Positions 1 to 8,912 of a stretch of DNA of 35,758 nucleotides are shown here, piece after piece. Position 1 is the first letter of the stretch. Every line of letters begins with the position of its first letter. Origin of the DNA: Chloroflexota bacterium (GTDB taxonomy: Bacteria > Chloroflexota > Limnocylindria > Limnocylindrales > CSP1-4). The DNA lies in contig JACDFU010000007.1 in NCBI GenBank assembly GCA_013815585.1, forward strand, positions 1-35,758. Reading direction: 5' to 3'. The notes below the pieces were generated by a model. It was not told the DNA's origin. It did no database searches and saw nothing but the letters and a program-made list of their open reading frames with translations. Made by a program: the position numbers and the translations under genes.

Positions 1-25
1 AAGCCCGACCGTCACACCACGCGCC

Positions 26-1387
26 ATGACCGCCGCGCGGCCCCTCTCCCACGACCGCCGCGTACGCACGGGGGAGCTGCTGGGAGCGCTGTCCGAGGCC
101 CTCGACCTTTCAGAGGGAGCGGCCCCCGGTCACTCGCTGCGTGCCTGTGCCTTCGCCATGCGCCTGGCCGACGCGATGGAGCTTAGCGAGACGCAGCGCG
201 AGAGCCTGTTCTACGCCGCGATGTTGAAGGAGGCCGGCTCGTCGGCGACGGCCTCAGCCGCGGCGCGTGTCACTGGTACGAGCGACATAGACCTCAAGCG
301 CGACTTCGGTCGCCTGAACCCGACTGATGGCCTGGGAGCCGCGCGCTTCGCGCTTCGCCACATGCCAGCGGAGGCACCGACCGCACGAGCACGACGGCTG
401 GCCCGCCTCGCGGCGCGCATCGACAGCCCGACCCAGGTGCTCCGCTCCGGGCGCCGCGAGCGAGCAGCAGCGATCGCGCATTCTCTCGGCCTCGGCCGCG
501 GCGTGGCCGAGGGGATCGCCGGTCTCGACGAGCGCTGGGACGGGCGGGGAAAGCCGGACGGCCTTCGCGGCTCGGCGATCCCGGTCGTGTCGCGCGTCCT
601 GACCATCGCGGACGTTGCCGCACGCAGCAGCACGGCTGGTGGGCAGCGGGCAGCCGTGCGAGCGCTCCGGCGCGGCCGGCGCCATGCCTTCGACCCGGAG
701 ATCGTCGATCTGCTCGTGCGGCTCGGTCGCCTGGGGCTGTGGCGCGAGCTTTCCGCTCCCGGCGTCGAGGAACGGACCATTGCGCTCGAGCCGGGCGCCG
801 CTTTGCGCTTGGCCGAGGAGGACGAGATCGACGCCATCTCCTTCGCCTTCGCGGGAATCGTCGATGCCAAGGCACCCTTCCTGCAGGGTCACTGCAGTCG
901 CGTTGGCGAGATTGCGGCACGGATGGGCGCCCATCTGAACCTGGCCGCGGCGGACGTGACTGACCTTCGCCGCGCAGGCTGGCTCCACGACATCGGCAAG
1001 CTGGCGGTGCCCAACACCATCCTCGACAAGGCCGCTCCGCTCGACGCCGCTGAACGCGCCATCGTTCTGCGCCACCCCGAGGAGAGCGCTCGGATCCTGG
1101 CGCGCCTCCCCGCGTTCGGGAGGATCGCGGAGATGGCGGCGTCGCACCATGAGCGACTCGATGGAACGGGCTACCACCGAGGCCTCAAGGCCGACCAGAT
1201 CAACCTGGGCACGCGGGTGCTTGCGGTGGCCGACAGCTACGAGGCCCTCACCGCGAGCCGGCCGCAGCGAGAGGCATTCTCTCCCGATGAGGCGCTGGAG
1301 GCGATCCAGGCGGCCTCCGGCTCGCAGCTGGCTCCCGAAGCCGTCGAGGCGCTCCGGGCTGTCGTCGCGGAGGACCTTCGGCTCTAA
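26..1387 (+). CDS. Tandem HD / HD-GYP domain protein; second domain intact-looking (HDIGK, HHERLDGTGYHRGL), first domain degenerate
   Basis: 453-aa ORF. C-terminal half has GH..R, HDIGKLAVP, HHERLDGTGYHRGL and ADSYEALT motifs. N-terminal half has a remnant LDERWDGRGKPDGL without HDxGK. Confidence 0.85.
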   Translation: MTAARPLSHDRRVRTGELLGALSEALDLSEGAAPGHSLRACAFAMRLADAMELSETQRESLFYAAMLKEAGSSATASAAARVTGTSDIDLKRDFGRLNPTDGLGAARFALRHMPAEAPTARARRLARLAARIDSPTQVLRSGRRERAAAIAHSLGLGRGVAEGIAGLDERWDGRGKPDGLRGSAIPVVSRVLTIADVAARSSTAGGQRAAVRALRRGRRHAFDPEIVDLLVRLGRLGLWRELSAPGVEERTIALEPGAALRLAEEDEIDAISFAFAGIVDAKAPFLQGHCSRVGEIAARMGAHLNLAAADVTDLRRAGWLHDIGKLAVPNTILDKAAPLDAAERAIVLRHPEESARILARLPAFGRIAEMAASHHERLDGTGYHRGLKADQINLGTRVLAVADSYEALTASRPQREAFSPDEALEAIQAASGSQLAPEAVEALRAVVAEDLRL

Positions 1388-2979
1388 CCCTTCACGTCGA
1401 GCACACCGAAACGGTCCTGGTCGATGGATCCGGCGAACGGGTCGTGGTAGCCCCGACGATCCACCCGCCCCTCGGCCCCCAGGCGCGGCAGGTGCGGCAA
1501 CGGGAGATTCCACTCCTCGAGCAGCGCCGCCCAGCCGTTGCCGGCCAGGCTCCGCACAGTCTCCAGCGCCGCATCCAAGGTCGCTCCAGCGTGCGTGAGC
1601 GCCTCACCGGTCAGGCCACCGAGTTCCCTCCCCGCGCTCAATGACGATCCCGCCTCCGCTGCACGCCGAACGTCCGCCAGGCTCCCGGATTGTTCTACCG
1701 AGGGCGCCTGGCGGAGCACCAGCGCCGGCAGGTCGTTCCCTGCCGTCCAGGCGGTGAGATAAACCCACCAGCCGGGGATGGATCCCACGCCTTCCGACTC
1801 CTCGAAGACCAGCGGATGACCCTGAAAGAGGAGCCGGCGGAGAGAAACCTCGGGCAGGCCCAGCTGGAGACTCGCGGCGTCGGTCAGCAGGTCTCTGGGC
1901 ACCGCACCGATGAGAATGCGCTCCGGTTCCAGCCCCCGCGACAGCGCGATCTCGACGCTGAGTGCCTGCATCGCGAGAGCGCGGCCCGAACGCGTCGCCC
2001 ACGAGGGTGGCATCCCGCTCGCAAGCTCGGGCGCAAGGGCAACGGGTCCCGGGCCGAGGGCCAGCCAGCTCCCCGACCGGCGCAGCAGCTCGAGGGCAAA
2101 CAGGTGGTCTGCGAAGGCGCGGTCGGGGTCGACCCCCAGCTCGACAATCGACTCCACTGGGTCGACGTAAACAATGTCGACGCGCTCGAAGCCTGCCACG
2201 ACTGCGTGCTCCGGCGCGGCCAGGCCCAGCGCGCGCGTAGCGAGGCGGATGTAGCGCCCATGCTCCGCCCCCATCTCGTCGAGCGCGGCCCGGAGCAGGG
2301 TCAGGCCGCGTTGGCTGCCCGCGGGCGCTTGCGCGGGCGCCTCCGCATCGGTAGCTGGGTCGACTTCCTCGCCGAGCACCTGGCGGAGCTCTCGGTCGCG
2401 GGGAACGCGGGTTCGTATGAGATCGGCTCCCGTTTCCACGAGCTTCCAGGCCGCCTGCGCCGCGTCGCCGGCACTCGATGGCTCCAGGTCGGCCCCGATC
2501 CACGGGATCGGTCGGTCGCCCAGCACGTCCAGCAGCTCCGAGCGCGCGGTGCGGTTAGCGTCCAGGCGCTCCCAGGCGCTGTCGAGCCACTCGGCCACGC
2601 TCGCGTCGGCCGCGGCGCGCTTCTCCTGCTCGTGCAGCAGCTCCACCTCCAGCCCGAGATCGACATGGCCCAGGGCGATCGCGGTCGCCAGCTGCTGGGG
2701 ATCCAGGTCGTACTCGAGCGCGGCAGCGGCGAATGGAAGCCCGATCCCTCCGGCCAGCCGACCAGGCCCCAGCTGCGCGAACCGATCGACCACCTCGAGG
2801 GCGAGCGGGCGACCGGTCGGCGCGAGCCCCGTCACGCCGAACAGCCGCAGCACCGCTCGCTCAGTGGCCACGGTGGTCGAGTCCGCGGCTGCCTCGACGA
2901 TGGGTTTGGCCAGGGCCGCGGCGCGCTCGCGCAGTTCGTGCGCACGCGCGACCAGCCTGGCGTCGTCTCGCTCGGTCAC
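1384..2979 (-). CDS. Lysine 5,6-aminomutase alpha subunit (KamD / Lys-AminoMut_A)-like protein, divergent
   Basis: 531-aa ORF. Segments TTVATERAVLRLFGVTGL, LRAALDEMGAEHGRYIRLATRALGLAAPEHAVVAGFERVDIVYVDPV and the C-terminal YHDPF resemble KamD family blocks from memory. No KamE seen in the window. Confidence 0.6.
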   Translation of the reverse strand: MTERDDARLVARAHELRERAAALAKPIVEAAADSTTVATERAVLRLFGVTGLAPTGRPLALEVVDRFAQLGPGRLAGGIGLPFAAAALEYDLDPQQLATAIALGHVDLGLEVELLHEQEKRAAADASVAEWLDSAWERLDANRTARSELLDVLGDRPIPWIGADLEPSSAGDAAQAAWKLVETGADLIRTRVPRDRELRQVLGEEVDPATDAEAPAQAPAGSQRGLTLLRAALDEMGAEHGRYIRLATRALGLAAPEHAVVAGFERVDIVYVDPVESIVELGVDPDRAFADHLFALELLRRSGSWLALGPGPVALAPELASGMPPSWATRSGRALAMQALSVEIALSRGLEPERILIGAVPRDLLTDAASLQLGLPEVSLRRLLFQGHPLVFEESEGVGSIPGWWVYLTAWTAGNDLPALVLRQAPSVEQSGSLADVRRAAEAGSSLSAGRELGGLTGEALTHAGATLDAALETVRSLAGNGWAALLEEWNLPLPHLPRLGAEGRVDRRGYHDPFAGSIDQDRFGVLDVKG

Positions 2980-3086
2980 TCAACCTCCGGAGAGCCCCTC
3001 AGCCCCCCCCCGATCATACCCATCGGCAGCGGAGCCAAGCCGAACCGCTGGTCGTGACCTGTGAAGTCCCCCGTCGCCGGCAGCCG

Positions 3087-3911
3087 TCAGTCGACCAGTC
3101 CTCCCATGCGGATCGCGGAGAGCATGGCGCGGTAGGCCTCTGACGGATTCGCACCTTGGAAACGGACGCCAGCGTCCCCGAACCGCTCGAAGCCGGGCAT
3201 GAGCGCCGCGAAATCCGCACGGCTGCCAGTGTCGAAGTCGATACCGACACGGACCGGAAGCTCAAGGTGGAGCACCTGGAGCGCTCCTCCGCGGGCGCGC
3301 TCGACGGCCCGGCTCGCGGCCTCCCGGATCAGCTGCCGGGCTCGCTCCGGATGAAGCGAGTCGGCGGAATTGGCGCCCACCGCCCGCTTGACCTCGACAG
3401 CCTCGGCCCAGGGCAGATACTCCTGGACCTCTTCCGCCAGTGCATCGTCGCCCGAGACCATGCCGACGGGCACGCCCAGACCGCCGAGGTAGAGGGCGTT
3501 GAGCGTCGCTTCCCCCACCGGGCGATCATTGAGGGTCGTCAGCAGGGGCGTCCCACTGTACGTATGGGCGATCGTGCCCCGCGGGTGGCCGGCGCGTGCG
3601 TGGTAACCAACGAAGAGGGCCACCTCGAAGCGACCATCGCGCGCCGCCTCGACCATGCCGAATGGCTTCTGGCCCTGCACCAACCGGGCACGGGGATCGA
3701 GGGCCGTGGGCGACAGGTTGAACATCTTGCCGTGGCTGTCATTGACGACGACCTCGTCGGCCCCGGCCGCCAGGGCGCCTTCGATCGCGGCGTTCGCCTC
3801 GCCGACCATCAGCTCGCAGGCCGCCGCGTAGCCCGGGTCGGTGCGACCTGTGGGTGCCGGGTGGCTGATGCCGGCCAGACCCTCCATGTCGACCGAGACA
3901 TAGACCCTCAC
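3087..3911 (-). CDS. M55 family D-aminopeptidase (DppA-like)
   Basis: VYVSVDMEGLAGI, VVNDSHGKM, FVGYHARAG, NDRPVGEATLNA, VSGDDALAEE are characteristic M55 motifs. GTG start at 3911 overlaps the upstream stop (GTGA); the ORF track extends to 3944. Confidence 0.87.
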   Translation of the reverse strand: MRVYVSVDMEGLAGISHPAPTGRTDPGYAAACELMVGEANAAIEGALAAGADEVVVNDSHGKMFNLSPTALDPRARLVQGQKPFGMVEAARDGRFEVALFVGYHARAGHPRGTIAHTYSGTPLLTTLNDRPVGEATLNALYLGGLGVPVGMVSGDDALAEEVQEYLPWAEAVEVKRAVGANSADSLHPERARQLIREAASRAVERARGGALQVLHLELPVRVGIDFDTGSRADFAALMPGFERFGDAGVRFQGANPSEAYRAMLSAIRMGGLVD

Positions 3912-4669
3912 GGCGGTCCGCTGCGTGCGGGCGCTCCAAGCCATACGCCCCCGTCGGCGAACTGCTCCGACTTCCAGATCGGGACCCGAGCCTTGAGCTC
4001 GTCAATCGCGTAGCGGCAGGCGTCGAAGGCGGCCGCCCGGTGGGGGGCGGCCACGCTGATGATGACGCTCGCCTCTCCCACAGCGACGCGGCCCGTGCGA
4101 TGCACCAATGACAGCCGCTCGACGCCAAGGCGCTGCTCGAGCTCGTCGGCGATCTGCTCGAGCACCGCCCGGGCCATCTCCTCGTACGCCTCGTACTCGA
4201 GGGCCACCACCTCGGCGCCCCGGTGGCGCCGGGCGGCAGCCTCCTCGCCAGGAGCCGGCGTCCCGGGTGATGAACGCGTGCGACCGACGAAGGTCACCAC
4301 GGCACCGTCGGCCGGGGTGGCCAGGCCCGCACCGATGGCCCGGTCCCAGTGCTCGATGGGATGGGGCGTGAGCGCGATCGTGCGCCTCCCGCGCGTGGCG
4401 TCGCTCGTCTCGGGTCCTTGGTCGGCGCCTCCTGCCACCGGCGGCACGATGGCCAGTTCGTCGCCGTCTCGCAGGATGTCCGCGGGATCGGCATAGGCTC
4501 CGTTCCGGGCGAAGCGCACCGAGTCCGAGCTCGATACCAGCTCCGGATGCAGCCTCACGAGCCGATCCCACGCCACCGCGATCGTTGCGTCGCGCGGCAG
4601 CTCGAGCGTCTCACCCTTGCGACCGATGCGCTCCCGGTGCATCGCAAAGAACCGGACGTGGACGCTCAT
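3908..4669 (-). CDS. Fused molybdopterin synthase: MoaD-like N-terminus with internal GG, MoaE-like C-terminus
   Basis: MSVHVRFFAMHRERIG...DGDELAIVPPVAGG (MoaD), then GAVVTFVGRTRSS...ALEYEAYEEMA...HRTGRVAVGEASVIISVAAPHRAAAFDACRYAIDELKARVPIWKSE (MoaE). Start placed at ATG 4669 rather than the ORF-track start 4951. Confidence 0.9.
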   Translation of the reverse strand: MSVHVRFFAMHRERIGRKGETLELPRDATIAVAWDRLVRLHPELVSSSDSVRFARNGAYADPADILRDGDELAIVPPVAGGADQGPETSDATRGRRTIALTPHPIEHWDRAIGAGLATPADGAVVTFVGRTRSSPGTPAPGEEAAARRHRGAEVVALEYEAYEEMARAVLEQIADELEQRLGVERLSLVHRTGRVAVGEASVIISVAAPHRAAAFDACRYAIDELKARVPIWKSEQFADGGVWLGAPARSGPP

Positions 4670-4698
4670 GGCGGACTGACGCCGACGACCCACCGACA

Positions 4699-5529
4699 TC
4701 AGACCAGCAGGCCGGCGCCGAAGTACAGGCCGGCGGCGACGATTGTCCCCGAGGCGATGGCCGCCATGTCGATGTACAGGAGGCCCGTCGCCGACTCCAT
4801 CGAGCGGGTACTCGCGGTCCGGAGCGCCATCCAGCTGATGACCAGCGGAAAGAGCAGGCCCACCAGGAGCCGTAGCCAGACGAAGAGCGCGAAGCTGCCC
4901 AACAGCGCACCGAACGGCCGGCCGGCCGCGCCCGAGCCGGTCGCGGTCCACGCTGCGAACAGCACCAACTGCACGGCGATCACCCCCGTCAGCAGGCGAG
5001 CGGTGAGGACGAGGGGCCGCTCAGAGAGGCGCGGTGTCACCAGGTACCAGTGCCCCAGGATCATCGCCGCCAAGGCCCCGCCGGTCGCAGCTGCCAGCAC
5101 CAGCAGCTGGATCGCCAGCGGGATAGCTCCGGCGAGGCTGCCACCCCAGCCGTATGCAGCGGTCAGCGCCGCAGCGACGCCCCCCAGCAGCGCGGCGGCA
5201 GCCAGCGAGGGTGCACGACGTCCCCTGGCAAGCGCCACCACGTAGCCGCTGCCGAGAAGCAGGTACGCGGCCAGGAGGGCTCGGCGGAGCTGGTCGAAGG
5301 CGGGGGTGTTCGCGATCGCAAGGCCTTCGGGGGGCGGCAGCGCCAGATCCGCCAGCAGGGCCAGTAACCCGATGGCCATCGAGCTCACTCCCGTGAACAG
5401 CAGATAGCCTCGGGTTGCATCGGTCGACAGCCGTCCCAGGATGACGACGCCAAAGCTGCCCAGGGTCAGCGCCAGGAGGACGGTCCAGTTGATGTAGGCG
5501 AGGGCGCCTGCGAGCGAGCCGGGAGCCAT
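4699..5529 (-). CDS. Polytopic integral membrane protein of unknown function
   Basis: About 276 aa from ATG 5529 (MAPGSLAGALAYINW), multiple hydrophobic segments, GHWYLVTPRL motif. The upstream extension to 5652 looks non-coding. Confidence 0.7.
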   Translation of the reverse strand: MAPGSLAGALAYINWTVLLALTLGSFGVVILGRLSTDATRGYLLFTGVSSMAIGLLALLADLALPPPEGLAIANTPAFDQLRRALLAAYLLLGSGYVVALARGRRAPSLAAAALLGGVAAALTAAYGWGGSLAGAIPLAIQLLVLAAATGGALAAMILGHWYLVTPRLSERPLVLTARLLTGVIAVQLVLFAAWTATGSGAAGRPFGALLGSFALFVWLRLLVGLLFPLVISWMALRTASTRSMESATGLLYIDMAAIASGTIVAAGLYFGAGLLV

Positions 5530-5639
5530 CAGCCGATTATCGGGCCTGATGAGGCAGCCGCTGCCTGTTGAGGCGATGGGCCCCGGCTTTGAGTCAGGCG
5601 ATGAGCTGACGACCCGTGGGTGCCGCCCCGCAACGCATC

Positions 5640-5775
5640 CAAAGTACGCCACTTGACGTAGTACCTGAGTACTGGTTCAATCCCTTCCTCGGGGGAGCGG
5701 CGTTTTCCGGCCTGGAAGCTCGGAAACCTGCCTTTGACTCTCATGTGGATGCGGGTACTCCGAGGGTACCCAGGG
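5640..5775 (+). promoter_or_regulatory. Candidate promoter/operator region upstream of the UDP-sugar dehydrogenase and the polysaccharide locus
   Basis: TTGACG (5654-5659), N16, TTCAAT (5676-5681), with inverted repeat AGTAC-CTGA-GTACT (5660-5673) in the spacer. A further GGGTAC-N7-GTACCC lies at 5753-5771. Five GTAC tetramers within about 126 bp. Confidence 0.4.
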
Positions 5776-5808
5776 TTTGGTGCGAGTTAACGCGTAGGTT
5801 CGAGGGGC

Positions 5809-7311
5809 ATGACGTCCGGAGAAAGCCGCAGCTTCGCTGCGCCCGACCTCGGTCAGAAGGAAAGGCGACAGGGAGTGCGGATCGGGGTTGTTGGTATCGG
5901 GTATGTCGGACTCGTCACGTCCGCGTGCCTCGCGGAGTGGGGGCACACGGTCGTCGGACTCGACGTAGACGACCAACGGCTGCTTAGCCTTGCACAGGGC
6001 CGCATGCCGTTTCACGAGCCAGGTCTCGAGGCCTTGGTTGCCTCCAACTCCTCGACGGGCCGCCTTCAGTTCAGCTCTCGGATAGCCGACCTGGTGGAGG
6101 GCGCAGAGCTCGTGTTCGTCGCCGTCGGGACGCACGACGGCAACGGCGGATGGCAGACGGAAACCGTTCGGGCCTGTCTCGCGGCCGTGGTCCCGAAACT
6201 GGACGATGACACGACGCTCGTAATCCGGTCCACCTTGCCGCCCGACTTCATCAGGGGCCTGCCCTCCCTCGTCCAGGCCTTTCGCGACGAGGCTGGCCGG
6301 CCGCCGATAGCCCTCCTGCTCAACCCTGAATTTACGCGCGAGGGAAGCGCCATTCGGGATTTCATGGACCCGGAACGAGTTGTCATCGGCGTTGCCGATG
6401 ACCCGACCGGCAACGGCGAGGAGTCCCTGAAACGATTGTACGGGGCGGCGCGCGCGCCGATCCTCGTCCTCTCGGCCATGGATGCCGCGTTCGCCAAACT
6501 GGGCTCGAATCTCTTCCTCGCGACGAAGATCAGCTTTGCGAACGAGCTGGCGCGGCTCTGCGATGCCTTCGGCGCGAACGTCGAGCGTGTTGTGTCTGCC
6601 ATGGCGTACGACTCGCGGATCGGGGGCGCGTTTCTCCGCCCAGGGGTGGGGTTTGGTGGCTCATGTCTTCCGCATCAACTCGCGATGACGGTGCGAGACG
6701 CGAGGGTTACGGGAATGGAGCCCGCCCTGCTCGAGGCGGTCGATCAGATCAACAGGCGCCAGTCTCCTCGGCTCGTCGAACTGCTTACGGAATTGTGCGG
6801 TGGGGCACTGGATGGCCGGCGGATTGCCCTTCTCGGACTGGCCTTCAAACCGAACACGGACGACATTCGGGCGGCACCCTCGCTCACCGTCGCGAGCCTC
6901 CTGATCGAGCGCGGGGCTCGCGTCGTCGCATACGACCCGATGCCTCAGGCGCGCGAGCGGGCAGTTGCACTCCTCCCTCAGATTGAGATGGCCCAAACGC
7001 TCCGCGAGGCCGTGACGGGCGCTGACGCGGCAGCACTCGTCACCGAGTGGCGCGAGTTTGTGGAGGCTGATTGGGCGTCGCTGCGACTTCAGATGCGAGC
7101 AGGCCTGTTCGTAGATGGACGCAATGCGCTATCGCCTGAACGCATGGCGCGCGACGGATTCCACTACGCCTCGTTCGGTCGACCCAGGGATGGCGCACAG
7201 GGCGCTTTCCCCACGACAACCGAGGACGCTTTCCGCACGCTCGCAACAACGGCAGGGAATTCGCACGATGGTCTCGTCGGCGCGACAGCGCTGACGGGTG
7301 CGCCACCGTGA
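5809..7311 (+). CDS. UDP-glucose/GDP-mannose 6-dehydrogenase family (UDP-sugar dehydrogenase)
   Basis: RIGVVGIGYVGLVTSACLAEWGHTVVGLDVD, LNPEFTREGSAIRDFMDPERVVIG, PGVGFGGSCLPHQL, GLAFKPNTDDIRAAPS. The true start may be GTG at 5875. Confidence 0.92.
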   Translation: MTSGESRSFAAPDLGQKERRQGVRIGVVGIGYVGLVTSACLAEWGHTVVGLDVDDQRLLSLAQGRMPFHEPGLEALVASNSSTGRLQFSSRIADLVEGAELVFVAVGTHDGNGGWQTETVRACLAAVVPKLDDDTTLVIRSTLPPDFIRGLPSLVQAFRDEAGRPPIALLLNPEFTREGSAIRDFMDPERVVIGVADDPTGNGEESLKRLYGAARAPILVLSAMDAAFAKLGSNLFLATKISFANELARLCDAFGANVERVVSAMAYDSRIGGAFLRPGVGFGGSCLPHQLAMTVRDARVTGMEPALLEAVDQINRRQSPRLVELLTELCGGALDGRRIALLGLAFKPNTDDIRAAPSLTVASLLIERGARVVAYDPMPQARERAVALLPQIEMAQTLREAVTGADAAALVTEWREFVEADWASLRLQMRAGLFVDGRNALSPERMARDGFHYASFGRPRDGAQGAFPTTTEDAFRTLATTAGNSHDGLVGATALTGAPP

Positions 7312-7380
7312 GCAAACCACTGAATTGAGTTAAAGGGGCGCGTCGTCCGTGGGCGTCGCAGGGGGAAGGAATACACCAGG

Positions 7381-8058
7381 ATGAAATCGTTTGGGCTAGC
7401 AGCACTACTCGTCGTCGGGGCGGGAAGTGCTACCGGGTACGCCGTCGTGCCGTCGCCTCTGCGTGATGTCTTTCTTGGCATCGCGCTTGGCTCCGCTCTC
7501 TGGCTTATCTTCAACCTGAGGGGAGGGTTGGCACGCGCCGCTCCGGCCGGCCGGCCGTTACCTGTATCTGACTCCCAAGTCGGATGGGCGCACGTGCGTC
7601 GCGAGATCGATCGGAGTCGTCGTCACGAGCGCAACTTCGCTGTCCTTCGGGTGCCGCTAGCGCTGCGTGGGGCCGACGGCAGAGAGTTGGATGGCTTCCG
7701 GGATGGGTCAGACGCACCACAGGCAGCAGCGCAACTGGCATCGATGCTGAGAGCCGTTGATGACGTTTGGACCGACCAGGGGGATGTATACGCCCTCCTT
7801 CCGGAGTCGGACAGGAATTCGGCGCGCACACTCCTGGCCCGTCTCGGCGATGCACCTCTTCCCGTTTCGATCGCGCACGCCACTGTGTCTGTATTTCCCG
7901 AAGACGGCGTCACGATGGGCGCGCTGATCGAGGCGCTCGATCCGCGAGCGTTGCACCAGGGCATTGGTCGGTCCGGGCTAGCGGCTCAGCCGGGCGGCGA
8001 ACTGGTGGTCGCGGCGGTCGCGAGCGCAGACGATATGCGCGCGCTGGGATCTAGCTGA
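7381..8058 (+). CDS. Membrane-anchored degenerate GGDEF-like (nucleotidyl-cyclase fold) protein
   Basis: 225 aa with two N-terminal hydrophobic segments, then LASMLRAVDDVWTDQGDVYALLPESD...ARTLLARLG...VSIAHATVSVFPEDGVTMGALIEALD, which follows the GGDEF domain layout with QGDVY replacing GGDEF. Preceded by GGGGGAAGGA. Confidence 0.6.
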   Translation: MKSFGLAALLVVGAGSATGYAVVPSPLRDVFLGIALGSALWLIFNLRGGLARAAPAGRPLPVSDSQVGWAHVRREIDRSRRHERNFAVLRVPLALRGADGRELDGFRDGSDAPQAAAQLASMLRAVDDVWTDQGDVYALLPESDRNSARTLLARLGDAPLPVSIAHATVSVFPEDGVTMGALIEALDPRALHQGIGRSGLAAQPGGELVVAAVASADDMRALGSS

Positions 8059-8068
8059 CGCACGCGCG

Positions 8069-8677
8069 ATGACACACCACCGCCGTTACCTCGCGTTGAA
8101 GCGGATCTTCGACTTGACCCTCTTCGTGCTGAGCCTGCCAGTGCTCCTGCCAGTCGTCCTCCTGTGCGCGATGGCCATACGGCTTGAGAGCCCAGGTCCT
8201 ATCCTCTTCACGCAGCACCGGACGGGCCGCGACGCTCGGCTCTTCAGGATGTACAAGTTTCGCACCATGGTTCAGAACGCAGAGGAGCTCAAGGAGTCGC
8301 TGGCGCACCTCAACATCCTGCCGCCACCTGATTTCAAGATCCTCGACGACCCACGAATCACGCGGGTCGGGAAGTGGTTACGCAAGACGAGCCTCGATGA
8401 GCTCCCACAGGTCATCAACGTCCTCAAGGGCGAGATGAGCCTGGTCGGTCCACGGCCCACGGACTTTGGCATCAGCACGTACGACCTCTGGCACTGTGAG
8501 CGACTCGAGGTACCGCCTGGGATCACCGGCCTGTGGCAGGTCGAGGGACGGCACGTGACCAGCTTCGATGAGCGCCTGCGGCTCGACATCAAGTACATAG
8601 ACAACCTGTCCATCCTTCAGGACATCAGGCTCCTGTTCCGGACGATCAGCGTGGTGCTGCGAGGAACGGGGGCGTGA
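8069..8677 (+). CDS. Initiating sugar-phosphate transferase (bacterial sugar transferase, polyprenyl-phosphate type)
   Basis: [95 protein letters not shown]. Confidence 0.95.
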   Translation: MTHHRRYLALKRIFDLTLFVLSLPVLLPVVLLCAMAIRLESPGPILFTQHRTGRDARLFRMYKFRTMVQNAEELKESLAHLNILPPPDFKILDDPRITRVGKWLRKTSLDELPQVINVLKGEMSLVGPRPTDFGISTYDLWHCERLEVPPGITGLWQVEGRHVTSFDERLRLDIKYIDNLSILQDIRLLFRTISVVLRGTGA

Positions 8678-8912
8678 CGCCGAGCCCGCTTGAAACGAGT
8701 GACCCGCAAACTGCCGACCCTGCCGACTGCCACGGCGGGTGACGATGCCTGCGATACTGCCGGTCGCGGCCGGTCGCTGGCGATGGCCGTAGCGCCGACG
8801 TTGGTGAGCGGCCGACGGCACGACTCGATTGCCTTAATCCACCCCGGTCCCCGATAGACAAGCCACCCGCCAACCTTCGCGAGGGCAGACAGGGCGTCCC
8901 TTCGTCGGGGGA

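Noticed and set aside
254-1513. 419-aa minus-strand ORF
   Set aside because: Antisense to the HD-GYP protein, which has clear domain motifs; no recognisable protein features.
1690-3057. 455-aa plus-strand ORF
   Set aside because: Fully antisense to the KamD-like gene; composition (Arg/Gln/His-rich, no motifs) is typical of the antisense shadow of a high-GC CDS.
4349-5245. 298-aa plus-strand ORF
   Set aside because: Lies opposite MoaD and the membrane protein gene; Arg/Pro/Ser-rich shadow ORF.
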